A stretch of 36,015 nucleotides of DNA from assembly GCF_000836725.1 (NCBI RefSeq), contig NZ_JXTH01000025.1, positions 1 to 36,015 of the forward strand. Reading direction: 5' to 3'. The translations under genes and the position numbers were made by a program. Source of the stretch: Anoxybacillus thermarum. Its GTDB lineage: Bacteria; Bacillota; Bacilli; Bacillales; Anoxybacillaceae. Shown here in pieces: positions 1 to 7,032 of the stretch (the first letter of the stretch is position 1; the number at the start of each line of letters is the position of its first letter). A model generated the notes under the pieces. The model had not been told where the DNA came from. It saw nothing but the letters and a program-made list of their open reading frames with translations, and made no database searches.

Positions 1-107
1 TCCTCCAAAAGGGCCGCCAACAAGACAGCGAACACCTTTTGAAGAGTTCTGACTAATTGTTCCTCCAGCTCTTTTAATAAAGGCCATTCTGTGGTAAAAT
101 GTTTCAT
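1..107 (-). CDS. Transposase N-terminal fragment (ISLre2-like), runs off window
   Basis: This is the first 35 codons of a transposase, beginning MKHFTTEWPLLKEL and continuing as a hydrophobic, helix-like stretch. I recognise this opening from ISLre2-type (UPF0236) transposases of Anoxybacillus and Geobacillus, but the catalytic DDE part is outside the window, so the family is tentative. The ATG (complement of 105-107) follows an AGGAGGGAG ribosome site. The same fragment occurs in opposite orientation at 35911-36015. Confidence 0.75.
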   Translation of the reverse strand, partial: MKHFTTEWPLLKELEEQLVRTLQKVFAVLLAALLE

Positions 108-168
108 GGACTCTCTCCCTCCTGTTTTATTGATGTTGGTCATCACCATCATAGCAGGGAGAGAGTCC
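108..168 (-). promoter_or_regulatory. Transposase leader hairpin covering the ribosome binding site
   Basis: A perfect 13-bp inverted repeat (108-120 and 156-168) directly precedes the transposase start. The arm next to the start contains part of the AGGAGGGAG ribosome site. An extended -10 element (TGCTATGAT on the IS strand) lies in the loop, so transcripts from the element's own promoter should lack the distal arm, while read-through transcripts from outside contain both arms and can fold. This arrangement is known from other IS elements as protection against impinging transcription; here it is inferred. Confidence 0.6.
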
Positions 169-213
169 TTTTTGCATGACATTTGCTTTTTTCTACCGCG
201 CTTCGCTTGGTGG

Positions 214-257
214 CCCCGACGAGCGTCGCGAACAAAAGTTCGCAACCCTCGTCGGGG
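214..257. repeat. GC-rich two-tier hairpin in the IS leader
   Basis: The outer arms CCCCGACGAG (214-223) and CTCGTCGGGG (248-257) pair perfectly over 10 bp. Inside them GCGAAC (228-233) and GTTCGC (238-243) pair around an AAAA loop, with four unpaired bases on each side between the two stems. It lies between the IS terminus and the transposase promoter. It could act as a transcription terminator, a transposase-binding structure or a replication pause site; no U-tract follows on either strand, so a simple intrinsic terminator is less likely. Confidence 0.6.
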
Positions 258-329
258 AATCATTCCTGAATGTCACCCACAAATATTTTACTCACACATC
301 CGACTAAAGAAAAGAGAGGAGTTTGTAGC

Positions 330-1265
330 GTGGAATTATTGTTTTTAGGAACGGGCTCTGGTGTCCCGTCGAAAGGGAGAAACGTATCGGCGGTTGCCCT
401 TCAGTTATTAGAAGAAAGAGGAGCGACATGGCTGTTTGATTGCGGAGAGGCAACGCAACATCAAATTTTACATACGTCTATTCGTCCGCGGCGCATTGAA
501 CGTATTTTTATTACTCATTTACACGGCGATCACATTTTTGGCTTGCCTGGATTGCTTGGAAGTCGCTCATTTCAAGGGGGAGAAACTCCTCTTTTTGTTT
601 ACGGTCCGACTGGTATTCGTTCGTTTGTTGAAACTGCCTTAGCGGTTAGCGGTACGCGGTTAAAATATGATTTGCATATTCATGAGTTTACAGAAGGTGT
701 CGTATTTGAAGATGAGCAGTTTATTGTTACAGCGAAATTGCTTGATCACGGTTTGCCTTCATACGGTTTTCGAATCGTTGAAAAAGATTTACCGGGCACG
801 TTGCTCGTTGATCAATTGCGTGCACTTGGCGTGCGCCCAGGCCCGATTTATCAACAAATTAAGCGAGGGGAGCTTGTCACATTAGATGATGGAACTGTCA
901 TTGATGGCCGGAACTTTGTAGCCCCACCAAAGAAAGGACGCATTGTTGCGATTATAGGAGATACGCGTTATTGTGAGGCGAGTGTGGAATTGGCGAAAAA
1001 AGCCGACGTCCTTGTCCATGAGGCAACATTTCGTGCCAAAGAAGCACATTTAGCGCATGATTACTATCATTCAACGACGTTGCAAGCAGCAGAAGTAGCG
1101 AAACGGGCGGAAGTGAAGCAACTCATTTTGACACATATTAGTTCCCGTTATCAAGGGGAGATGTGTGACGAACTCGTTGAAGAAGCGAAAACGATTTTTC
1201 CGAACGTGTCACTTGCTTTCGATTTCTCATCGTTTCCAATTTTAAGAAAAGAGGGCCAACAATGA
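330..1265 (+). CDS. rnz: Ribonuclease Z
   Basis: RNase Z cuts the 3' trailer from precursor tRNAs that lack an encoded CCA. The 311-residue product is a metallo-beta-lactamase-fold hydrolase of the usual bacterial length (about 307). It shows the opening [11 protein letters not shown] and the zinc signature THLHGDH at residues 62-68; further metal-ligand histidines sit in the [10 protein letters not shown] region, in [10 protein letters not shown] and in [10 protein letters not shown]. The start is taken as GTG at 330, after the AGAGAGGAG ribosome site at 312-320; an in-frame reading from 270 begins inside the IS and has no suitable site. The IS terminus is only about 30 bp upstream, so the original promoter has been separated from the gene. 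It overlaps the next gene by ATGA. Confidence 0.93.
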   Translation: MELLFLGTGSGVPSKGRNVSAVALQLLEERGATWLFDCGEATQHQILHTSIRPRRIERIFITHLHGDHIFGLPGLLGSRSFQGGETPLFVYGPTGIRSFVETALAVSGTRLKYDLHIHEFTEGVVFEDEQFIVTAKLLDHGLPSYGFRIVEKDLPGTLLVDQLRALGVRPGPIYQQIKRGELVTLDDGTVIDGRNFVAPPKKGRIVAIIGDTRYCEASVELAKKADVLVHEATFRAKEAHLAHDYYHSTTLQAAEVAKRAEVKQLILTHISSRYQGEMCDELVEEAKTIFPNVSLAFDFSSFPILRKEGQQ

Positions 1266-1579
1266 TCGAAGTAAAAGGAAGCGTCATTGATAAACACACA
1301 CGATGTGTACATTATCATAGTGAACGCGATGTCATCGCGATTAAGTTTTATTGCTGCAAAACATATTTTCCATGTGTACATTGCCATGAACAACATGGTT
1401 GTGGCAAGCATGTCGTATGGCCGAAAGAACGTTTTCATGAAAAAGCAGTTTTATGCGGTGTTTGTCAAACTGAGCTGACGATTGAACAATATATGACAAG
1501 TAATTACCATTGTCCGCATTGCAACGCGGCGTTTAATCCAGGATGTCAACTGCACGCTCACTATTATTTTGAAATGTAA
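1262..1579 (+). CDS. CHY-type zinc finger protein
   Basis: This 105-residue protein is dominated by cysteine and histidine pairs: TRCVHYH near residue 14, YCC at 30-32, [13 protein letters not shown] around 38-50, CGVC, and a final [14 protein letters not shown]. The pattern matches the CHY zinc-finger family, known in yeast for Hot13, a mitochondrial zinc- or redox-handling factor, and present as small stand-alone proteins in Bacillaceae. The bacterial role is not established. The start codon overlaps the rnz stop (ATGA), so the two are probably translationally coupled. A bidirectional terminator follows. I am confident of the family, not of the function. Confidence 0.85.
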   Translation: MIEVKGSVIDKHTRCVHYHSERDVIAIKFYCCKTYFPCVHCHEQHGCGKHVVWPKERFHEKAVLCGVCQTELTIEQYMTSNYHCPHCNAAFNPGCQLHAHYYFEM

Positions 1580-1608
1580 AAGGATGTCCGCTACATTGGA
1601 CATCCTTT
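1579..1608. terminator. Bidirectional terminator between the CHY gene and namA
   Basis: AAAGGATGTCC (1579-1589) pairs with GGACATCCTTT (1598-1608) around an 8-base loop. It sits between the convergent CHY zinc-finger gene and namA. Flanking T/A runs are short on both strands. Confidence 0.7.
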
Positions 1609-1616
1609 GTCGTGTA

Positions 1617-2618
1617 TTACCACCCTCTGACATACGGCTTCGGTGCCTCAAGCGATATACCGAGTTCGCTTGAAGCTGTTTTTGGCCAATATGGGTTGCG
1701 AAGAAGCTCGCGACCGATAAAAATGAGATCGGCACGGCCATTGCGTAAAATTTCTTCCGCTTGTAAGCCAGACGTAATGAGTCCGACCGCACCAGTTGGC
1801 ACGTTTGCTTCACGGCGAATCGTTTCCGCAAATGGCACTTGATAACCTGGATACGCATCAATTTTTGCCGGAACGACGGCGCCAGAGCTGACGTCAATGA
1901 GGTCAACGCCTTGTGCTTTCATTTGTTTAGCATATTCGACATAGTCTTTCACTGTTAACCCGTCTGGATGATAATCGTGTGCAGAAATACGGACAAATAG
2001 CGGTCCGTTCCATACTTCTTTTACTGCTTCAATGATTTCACTTAAAAAGCGGTAACGGTTTTCTCCACCGTATTCGTCTGTTCGTTTGTTTGTGAGCGGC
2101 GATAAAAATTCGTTAATGAGATAGCCGTGAGCGGCATGAATTTCAATGACATCAAATCCCGCTTCTTTGGCACGTCGTGCACCTTGTTGAAACGCATGGA
2201 TCGTTTCTTCAATGTCTTCTTTTGTCATTTCTTTTGGTGTTCGCATCGTTTCATCAAACGGAATGGGGGATGGTGCGATGATTTCTCCAGAAACGGTTGC
2301 TTTTCGTCCGGCATGGGCAAGCTGAATGCCGATTTTTGCCCCTTGTTCATGAACGAGCGTAGTAAGCGTACGCAAGCCGTCGATATGGTTATCATCCCAA
2401 ATCCCTAAATCGCGAACTGAAATTCGTCCTTGTGGCGTCACGGCTGTCGCTTCCACAATAATGAGCCCGACTTGCCCGACGGCGCGCGTTGCATAATGAA
2501 CGAGATGCCAGTTGTGCACCGTTCCGTCTTCGCCATCGCACGCATACATACACATCGGTGACATAACAATGCGGTTTTTAAAGGTAACATCCCGAATGGT
2601 ATATGGTGAAAATAACAT
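1617..2618 (-). CDS. namA: NADPH dehydrogenase, old yellow enzyme family (YqjM-like)
   Basis: This is an FMN-dependent ene-reductase that uses NADPH to reduce activated C=C bonds and some nitro compounds. It is cytoplasmic, in the YqjM class of old yellow enzymes, and at 333 residues close to the family length of about 338. Visible residues are Cys23 and Tyr25 (MSPMCMY, the flavin-tuning cysteine and substrate tyrosine), the QLAHAGRKA segment near 99-107, catalytic His161 and His164 with Tyr166 in HAAHGY, and a C-terminal arginine in YVRGW that in YqjM reaches into the partner active site. The ribosome site GGGAGGGAG precedes the ATG. It is monocistronic, between a bidirectional terminator and proI. 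Confidence 0.93.
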   Translation of the reverse strand: MLFSPYTIRDVTFKNRIVMSPMCMYACDGEDGTVHNWHLVHYATRAVGQVGLIIVEATAVTPQGRISVRDLGIWDDNHIDGLRTLTTLVHEQGAKIGIQLAHAGRKATVSGEIIAPSPIPFDETMRTPKEMTKEDIEETIHAFQQGARRAKEAGFDVIEIHAAHGYLINEFLSPLTNKRTDEYGGENRYRFLSEIIEAVKEVWNGPLFVRISAHDYHPDGLTVKDYVEYAKQMKAQGVDLIDVSSGAVVPAKIDAYPGYQVPFAETIRREANVPTGAVGLITSGLQAEEILRNGRADLIFIGRELLRNPYWPKTASSELGISLEAPKPYVRGW

Positions 2619-2690
2619 GTTTACTCCCTCCCATAGTATGTTTCATAACAAATGATACCATGGGTATTTGGAAAAGAAAAACAACTTGCA

Positions 2691-3512
2691 CTATTGAACG
2701 GAAGAAAGCAATGCTTCACCAAGTTCTTTTGATCGTTCAGTTGCTCGTTTAATGCATGCAATCATCGCTTCTTGGTAGCGATAACGTTCAAGTACCTCAA
2801 TGCCAGCTTCTGTCGTCCCGCCTGGACTTGTTACTTCTTTACGCAGAACGGACGGATGTTTGTTTGTTGCTTTTAACATATGAGCAGCGCCGATAATTGT
2901 TTGTAAAATAAGCTCTTTTGCAATATCGCGCTCAAGTCCAATTTCATCCGCTGCTTTTTCCATCGCTTCGACTAAATAGTAAACGTACGCCGGTCCACTA
3001 CCCGATAGCCCTGTTACTGCGTGTAAGTGCTTTTCATCAACAATCGTAACGATCCCGACCGTTTCAAATAGCTCTTTTGCCATGTGTACATGTTCATCCG
3101 TTGCATAGGCACCTTGTGCTAGCGCTGTGGCAGATTGCCCGATAGCTGCTGATGTATTTGGCATGGAACGAATGACAGGCATTTGTTTTCCGATGAGCGA
3201 TGCAATCGTATCCGTCGTCACTCCCGCAAGCAATGAAATAATAAGTTGTTGTTCATGAAAAGCATGTGCGATCGGCGTTAAGCTTTCTGCAACATCTTTT
3301 GGCTTCATCGCTAAAATAACGATATCAGCTTCTTTGACGGCTTGTTCTTTATTCGTTTCGATTCGTACCCCGTATGTTTGTTGCATATACGTCAGTCGCT
3401 CCATTCGAGAGCGATTCGTTACAATCATTTGTTTCGGCTCATATAGTGTTTGTGTCACTCCTGAAATGAGCGCTTCTGCCATCGACCCTGCACCGAGAAA
3501 TGTGATCGTCAT
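2691..3512 (-). CDS. proI: Pyrroline-5-carboxylate reductase
   Basis: The enzyme catalyses the last step of proline synthesis, NAD(P)H-dependent reduction of pyrroline-5-carboxylate. The 273-residue protein starts ITFLGAGSMAEAL, the Rossmann dinucleotide motif (GxGxMA), and ends with the dimerisation domain bearing TGLSGSGPAYVY and LRKEVTSPGGTTEAG, the family signature. B. subtilis has several paralogues (ProG, ProH, ProI); proI is chosen because of the yqjO position next to namA and yqjP and because a proline-type T-box precedes it. A GAGGAG-type ribosome site lies just upstream of the ATG. Expression should rise when uncharged proline tRNA accumulates. Confidence 0.92.
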   Translation of the reverse strand: MTITFLGAGSMAEALISGVTQTLYEPKQMIVTNRSRMERLTYMQQTYGVRIETNKEQAVKEADIVILAMKPKDVAESLTPIAHAFHEQQLIISLLAGVTTDTIASLIGKQMPVIRSMPNTSAAIGQSATALAQGAYATDEHVHMAKELFETVGIVTIVDEKHLHAVTGLSGSGPAYVYYLVEAMEKAADEIGLERDIAKELILQTIIGAAHMLKATNKHPSVLRKEVTSPGGTTEAGIEVLERYRYQEAMIACIKRATERSKELGEALLSSVQ

Positions 3513-3539
3513 TTTTTCTCCTCCTCGTCTCTAAAATAA

Positions 3540-3775
3540 AAAGACCTTTCGTCCGATAAAGGACGGAAAGGTCTTTATTTCCGCGGTACCACCTTTGTTG
3601 GCACAATGTGCCCACCTCTTATGCCGGTATCGTCGGCAAGACGGTTAGGTTTGCCTAACTGCTCATAGGGTAGGTTCCATGATAAAGAGGGTAATGAAAC
3701 CTTTCAGCCTATGGGTTTCACTCTCTTGTTACCGTTTATCATGTACTGGCCCTATTCATCGCTTTACACATATAT
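3540..3775 (-). promoter_or_regulatory. T-box riboswitch leader of proI, probably tRNA-Pro sensing
   Basis: On the minus strand the leader contains the hallmark T-box AGGTGGTACCGCGG (3582-3595), a terminator stem of about 15 bp (3539-3576) followed by a U-rich run, and a Stem I whose specifier loop has AGTA on the 5' side (3744-3747). Opposite this, on the 3' side, lies GAACCTA with CCT at 3672-3674; CCU is a proline codon, and a purine follows it as expected. Uncharged tRNA-Pro should stabilise the antiterminator and allow proI expression. The specifier call rests on pairing by eye of the flanking helix CATGATAAA/TTTATCATG. Confidence 0.88.
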
Positions 3776-3787
3776 GATTTGTTTGCA

Positions 3788-3817
3788 ATTATGCATGAAA
3801 AACAAGCTTGTTGTCAA
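3788..3817 (-). promoter_or_regulatory. Sigma-A promoter of proI
   Basis: On the minus strand TTGACA (3812-3817) and CATAAT (3788-3793) are separated by 18 bp. Transcription would begin near 3781, just upstream of the T-box Stem I, which fits a leader-controlled gene. Confidence 0.7.
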
Positions 3818-3868
3818 TAGGTTATACATTTTTATTTTCTGAATTTTTTAATAAATAAATAAAAATAA

Positions 3869-3897
3869 ATGACAAACGAAAAAAATAAGTGTAAACT
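3869..3897 (+). promoter_or_regulatory. Possible sigma-A promoter of yqjP-yqjQ-yqkB
   Basis: ATGACA (3869-3874) and TAAACT (3892-3897) are spaced by 17 bp. The match is moderate (5/6 and 4/6). Transcription would begin about 45 bp before the yqjP start at 3951. A TATAAT at 3929-3934 is too close to the start codon and has no -35 partner. Confidence 0.4.
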
Positions 3898-3950
3898 GAT
3901 AAACAGACGAAACGAAAAGTTATGATGATATAATGAAGGAGCCGAAAAAA

Positions 3951-4898
3951 ATGGAACAGTTGCATCGCATTGTCGTCCCAACGCCATTTGCCGTTGGCGA
4001 TGTCAATATGTATATTGTCAAAGGAGACCGTTTAACGCTTATTGATGCTGGGGTGAAAACGGAAGAAGCATGGCATGTCTTTGTTCGTGAATTACGCGAA
4101 CTCGGTTATGAACCGGAAGATATTGAGCAAGTCATCATTACACATCACCATCCAGATCATGTCGGTTTACTCGATTATTTGCCGTCGTCGCTTCCCGTTA
4201 TTGGCCATCGCAAAGCTGCACCTTGGATTGCCAAAGATGCTGCTTTTTTTGCGTGGCATCAACAATATTTTGAACAGTTTTTAATTGAATGTGGAATTGG
4301 GGAAGAAGGGATCGCGAAACTCGGAAACTTTCGGCGCTCTCTTCGTTTTTCGTGCGAGCGCTCGCTCACCCAAGAAGTGAAAGAAGGGGATATGATTGAA
4401 GGCTGGACGGTCATTGAAACGCCGGGTCATGCACAAAGCCACATTGTGTTATATCGTGAAGAGGATGGTCTGATGATCGGGGGAGACCATTTATTAGCGG
4501 CCATTTCATCTAATCCGTTGTTAGAACCGCCTGCGGTCGGTGAACAAGAGCGCCCGAAACCACTTTTGCAATATAACGATTCATTAAAAAAGCTACTGGA
4601 TTACGACATTACAACGATCGTTACAGGACATGGAGAAGATGTGACGGATGTTGCGGCACTTGTCGAAAAGCGGCTTGAAAAACAAAAAGAGCGTGCACAA
4701 TATGTATGGCAATTGTTAAGTGAAAAGCCAATGACGGCATTTGACGTATGTCGGGCGCTTTTTCCATCTGTATATGAACGTGAATTTTTATTGACGATGT
4801 CCGAAACGATTGGTCAACTCGATTATTTAGAAGCAATCGGAGCAGTGAAAAAAGAAAAAGACGATCGAATATATATGTACGAAGTGGTGAGATCATGA
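3951..4898 (+). CDS. yqjP: Metallo-beta-lactamase fold hydrolase, YqjP-like
   Basis: This 315-residue cytoplasmic protein has an N-terminal metallo-beta-lactamase domain with the zinc motif THHHPDH (residues 64-70, ligands His65, His67, Asp69, His70), a later GHAQSH and GGDHLL, and TGHGEDV near the domain end. A C-terminal winged-helix-like part follows, as in LACTB2/YqjP-type proteins. The substrate is not known; relatives hydrolyse thioesters or RNA. The start is ATG 3951 with AAGGAG at 3936-3941, rather than ATG 3933, which precedes that site. It overlaps yqjQ by ATGA, so the two are probably co-translated. I am sure of the fold, not the reaction. Confidence 0.9.
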   Translation: MEQLHRIVVPTPFAVGDVNMYIVKGDRLTLIDAGVKTEEAWHVFVRELRELGYEPEDIEQVIITHHHPDHVGLLDYLPSSLPVIGHRKAAPWIAKDAAFFAWHQQYFEQFLIECGIGEEGIAKLGNFRRSLRFSCERSLTQEVKEGDMIEGWTVIETPGHAQSHIVLYREEDGLMIGGDHLLAAISSNPLLEPPAVGEQERPKPLLQYNDSLKKLLDYDITTIVTGHGEDVTDVAALVEKRLEKQKERAQYVWQLLSEKPMTAFDVCRALFPSVYEREFLLTMSETIGQLDYLEAIGAVKKEKDDRIYMYEVVRS

Positions 4899-5680
4899 AG
4901 CTGAAAGGGAAATCCGTCGTTATTACAGGAGCGTCGAGCGGCATTGGCGAACAAATCGCATACGAAGTAGCTAAACGTGGAGGAATACCGATATTGCTCG
5001 CTCGCTCAAAAGAAAAGTTGGCGCAAATCGCGCAACATATTGAACAAACGTACAGCATTTCTTGCTTATATGAACAGTTAGATGTTAGTAACCAAGAGGA
5101 AGTAGACGCTGTATTTGATCGATTACTTGCGTCTGTCGATATCGATATTCTCGTTAATAATGCCGGGTTCGGTGTGTTTCGATATGTCGAGCATATTGAT
5201 TTGTTGGAAGCGAAGCAAATGTTTGATGTCAACGTGCTCGGATTGATCGCATGTACAAAAAAAGTGTACACACATATGATGAAAAAACGATCCGGCCACA
5301 TTATTAATGTCGCATCTCAAGCAGGAAAAATTGCGACGCCGAAATCGAGCGTATATGCCGCAACAAAACACGCTGTCCTTGGATTTACAAATAGCTTGCG
5401 AATGGAAGCGTCCATGTATGGTATTTTTGTTACTGCTGTGAACCCTGGACCGATCGAAACAAACTTTTTTACTGTTGCCGATACATCTGGAGAATATGTG
5501 AAAAACGTAAAACGATGGATGCTTCGTCCTGAATTTGTCGCAAAACGTATTGTTGATGTGATGCTTACTCCGACGCGGGAAGTGAATTTGCCGTTTTGGA
5601 TGCATATAGGAAGTCGATTGTATCAATTATTTCCATCGGTCATCGAAAGAATGGGAAAACGAGCGTTTTTGAAAAAGTAA
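4895..5680 (+). CDS. yqjQ: Short-chain dehydrogenase/reductase, YqjQ-like
   Basis: This 261-residue NAD(P)-dependent oxidoreductase is of the classical SDR type. The cofactor motif TGASSGIG is at residues 11-18, NNAGFG follows in the structural position, the catalytic serine is in NVASQAG, and the tyrosine-lysine pair is in YAATKHA. A C-terminal segment (WMHIGSRLYQLFPSVIERM) resembles the membrane-associated tail of the DltE/YqjQ group. The substrate is unknown. The start overlaps the yqjP stop, and yqkB follows 11 bp later, making a probable three-gene operon ending at the hairpin at 6017-6040. Confidence 0.9.
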   Translation: MKLKGKSVVITGASSGIGEQIAYEVAKRGGIPILLARSKEKLAQIAQHIEQTYSISCLYEQLDVSNQEEVDAVFDRLLASVDIDILVNNAGFGVFRYVEHIDLLEAKQMFDVNVLGLIACTKKVYTHMMKKRSGHIINVASQAGKIATPKSSVYAATKHAVLGFTNSLRMEASMYGIFVTAVNPGPIETNFFTVADTSGEYVKNVKRWMLRPEFVAKRIVDVMLTPTREVNLPFWMHIGSRLYQLFPSVIERMGKRAFLKK

Positions 5681-5691
5681 GCGAGGTGTAA

Positions 5692-6009
5692 ATGGTGAAA
5701 ATTACGATAACGGAACGAGCGATCGAACAACTTCGCCGTGTTCGCGGAAACAAGCACGTCAAGCTGACATACGATACAGATGATTGCGGATGTGCTGTAA
5801 ACGGAGTGCCTATGTTACTGCTTGTCAATCAATTAGACGAACATGATGTAGAGATTGAAACAAACGATATGCCTATTTGGATGGAAAAACATCGGCTCAT
5901 TTTCTTTGATGAACAAATGACGATTGATGTTGTCGATGGGGCAGGATGTTTTCAATTAAAAAGCCCGAATCAAATTTTAAATGCGCGCATGTCGCTCATG
6001 GAGCGTTGA
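5692..6009 (+). CDS. yqkB: HesB/IscA-like iron-sulfur family protein YqkB
   Basis: This 105-residue protein resembles the B. subtilis YqkB subfamily of the HesB/IscA fold. It begins VKITITERAIEQL, has DDCGCAVNG around residues 31-39 where A-type scaffold proteins carry a cysteine, and ends with VDGAGCFQLKSPNQIL. The classical C-terminal Cys-Gly-Cys is missing, with a single cysteine in GAGCFQL, so cluster binding is unproven. A GCGAGGTG ribosome site precedes the ATG. It is last in the yqjP-yqjQ-yqkB unit and converges on the CDGSH gene, which is also iron-sulfur related. Confidence 0.8.
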   Translation: MVKITITERAIEQLRRVRGNKHVKLTYDTDDCGCAVNGVPMLLLVNQLDEHDVEIETNDMPIWMEKHRLIFFDEQMTIDVVDGAGCFQLKSPNQILNARMSLMER

Positions 6010-6016
6010 GAAGCGA

Positions 6017-6040
6017 AAGCCCGGAATAAAAGCCGGGCTT
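6017..6040. terminator. Bidirectional terminator between yqkB and the CDGSH gene
   Basis: AAGCCCGG (6017-6024) pairs with CCGGGCTT (6033-6040). The right arm overlaps the stop codon of the convergent CDGSH gene. A T-rich stretch (ATTCGTTTTT) follows on the plus strand. Confidence 0.7.
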
Positions 6041-6245
6041 ATTCGTTTTTCGGCGCACGAACGACGGACTGGAATTTTCCTTTATGAGCTGCATCACAAA
6101 ATGGCATATTTTGTGAGAGCCCGCAACGACAGAGAGAAAATGTTTCTTTTGTTTCAAACTTGTTTCCTTCCATATCAATTAATTCAACATCTCCGGTCAC
6201 ACGAAATGAACCGTTATCCATCACTTTAATTTGCACTTTCGCCAT
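6039..6245 (-). CDS. CDGSH iron-sulfur domain protein
   Basis: The 68-residue protein carries the complete CDGSH-type cluster motif CRCGLSQNMPFCDAAH. Three cysteines and one histidine are expected to bind a redox-active 2Fe-2S cluster; the canonical CDGSH is CDAAH here, a common bacterial variant. No membrane segment is present, so it should be soluble, unlike mitoNEET. The start is the ATG at 6243-6245 after AAGGAGG; a GTG three codons earlier lies inside that ribosome site and cannot be the start. Its physiological role in bacteria is unclear. Confidence 0.9.
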   Translation of the reverse strand: MAKVQIKVMDNGSFRVTGDVELIDMEGNKFETKETFSLCRCGLSQNMPFCDAAHKGKFQSVVRAPKNE

Positions 6246-6399
6246 ATATTTCACCTCCTTGTATACCTTATATCGTATATACTATCTTGTTCCTATAGAG
6301 ATCGCAACTTTTTTTGTTTTAGAAGTGCTCTTTTCTTATTTTCCGATATTGAGTTAAAATAAGAATGTATACGTAATTGACATAGAAAGAGTGATTGTT

Positions 6400-6639
6400 G
6401 TGAATGATCAAGTGAATCGTCTTCGAAAAATAGTAAAAGAAAAAACATGGGTGTCGTTTTTGTACAATAACCATCCGTATAGTTTACTTCATTGGTCTGT
6501 TGCAGGATTTTCAAACGACGAGCGCGATGTCTGGCTACTGCAAGATGAGATGACATTTGAAACACAATCGTTCGTGCAGTTAGATGAAGCGCTTGCGTGG
6601 ATTGAAAAACATATGCCGCATATTACAGATATTTTATAA
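6400..6639 (+). CDS. Small conserved-looking protein of unknown function (YqkC position)
   Basis: This is a 79-residue soluble protein. It begins VNDQVNRLRKIVKEKTWVSF and ends LDEALAWIEKHMPHITDIL, with a tryptophan-rich middle (HWSVAGF, VWLLQDE). No domain is recognised. GTG at 6400 is preferred with the weak site AAAGAG at 6387-6392; a second GTG at 6391 lies inside that site. It occupies the place of yqkC in B. subtilis, but I cannot confirm orthology. It is followed by a short GC hairpin. The reading frame is plausible from codon use and the terminator placed directly at its stop. Confidence 0.7.
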   Translation: MNDQVNRLRKIVKEKTWVSFLYNNHPYSLLHWSVAGFSNDERDVWLLQDEMTFETQSFVQLDEALAWIEKHMPHITDIL

Positions 6640-6655
6640 GGGGACGAATGTCCCC
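6640..6655 (+). terminator. Short hairpin after the YqkC-position gene
   Basis: GGGGAC (6640-6645) pairs with GTCCCC (6650-6655) around a GAAT loop. It starts right after the stop codon and also lies just beyond the stop of the convergent 39-residue gene. The T-tract is poor (ATTCTT). Confidence 0.5.
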
Positions 6656-6659
6656 ATTC

Positions 6660-6779
6660 TTACTGCGGAGAATTTTGCCGTTTTGTCGGATGAATTGCTT
6701 TCTCTAATTCTTCCTTTGCAATGACAGGACGAACCGTATCGGCTATCGGCTTTCCTTTTTGGCTCTTATTTTTTGCCAT
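6660..6779 (-). CDS. 39-residue basic hypothetical protein
   Basis: This reading frame begins MAKNKSQKGKPIADT and ends PTKRQNSPQ. It is strongly basic at both ends, has an acidic centre (AKEELEKA), and lacks membrane segments. Support comes from an AAGGAG site nine bases before the ATG and from position between two hairpins and the divergent yqkE. The composition recalls minor small acid-soluble spore proteins, but no signature is present, so this is only a suggestion. No function is assigned. Confidence 0.6.
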   Translation of the reverse strand: MAKNKSQKGKPIADTVRPVIAKEELEKAIHPTKRQNSPQ

Positions 6780-6837
6780 AAAAGTTCACTCCTTTATGTT
6801 TTAGTCATGATTAGTTTGGAGAAAGAGGGAGATGTTT

Positions 6838-7032
6838 ATGCTAAAAGATCGATTAAATGAGCAACTGATCGAACAGCTTAAGCAAAAACAAAAGAAACTG
6901 CAAGAAGAAGAACAAAAACGAAAAGAAGAAGAGGAAGCAAAGCGCAAAGAAGAAGCTCGTAAGCGCGAGAAAAATAAAACGTTTGCCGAATGGTTAGAAG
7001 AAAGTGACTTAGATTGGCGAAAATTTAAATAA
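6838..7032 (+). CDS. yqkE: YqkE-like charged coiled-coil protein (DUF3886 type)
   Basis: This 64-residue protein is almost entirely a charged helix: LKDRLNEQLIEQLKQKQKK is followed by long runs of Glu, Lys and Arg, and it ends in the conserved-looking tail TFAEWLEESDLDWRKFK. This matches my recollection of the YqkE/DUF3886 family; no biochemical role is known. ATG at 6838 is preferred with GAGGGAG six bases upstream; the ATG at 6832 directly abuts that site. A strong bidirectional terminator starts at its stop codon. Confidence 0.8.
   Translation: MLKDRLNEQLIEQLKQKQKKLQEEEQKRKEEEEAKRKEEARKREKNKTFAEWLEESDLDWRKFK

Larger units (their letters stand above)
1..298 (-). mobile_element. 5' end of an IS element, probably ISLre2 family (left copy, partial)
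   Basis: Positions 3-298 are an exact reverse complement of 35720-36015, so the window is bounded by two inverted copies of one element. This copy reads leftward: its terminus is at about 298, a roughly 190-bp leader follows, and the transposase starts at 107 and runs off the window. Similarity to chromosomal sequence stops at 298/35720, which fixes the IS end to within a base or two. The family is inferred from the transposase N-terminus only. Perfect identity over 296 bp suggests recent copies or gene conversion. The target duplication cannot be seen because the other IS end lies outside. Confidence 0.85.

Noticed and set aside
180-298. Outward promoter in the IS driving rnz
   Set aside because: Pieces such as TATTTT near 285 can be found, but no paired -35 with acceptable spacing; not supported enough to list.
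91-348. Open frame across the left IS end into the rnz leader, repeated at 35712-35927 on the minus strand
   Set aside because: It is antisense to the transposase leader, covers both hairpins and has no ribosome site. It appears twice only because the IS is duplicated.
1451-1906. 151-residue minus-strand frame across the end of the CHY gene and namA
   Set aside because: It crosses a terminator and lies in another frame of namA; its composition is unlike the real genes.
3929-3934. TATAAT as the yqjP -10
   Set aside because: It would start transcription almost at the ribosome site and has no -35 at the right distance; the pair at 3869-3897 is preferred.
4621-5301. 226-residue minus-strand frame opposite yqjP and yqjQ
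   Set aside because: It lies opposite two recognisable genes, has low-complexity Ser/Cys-rich composition and no start signal.
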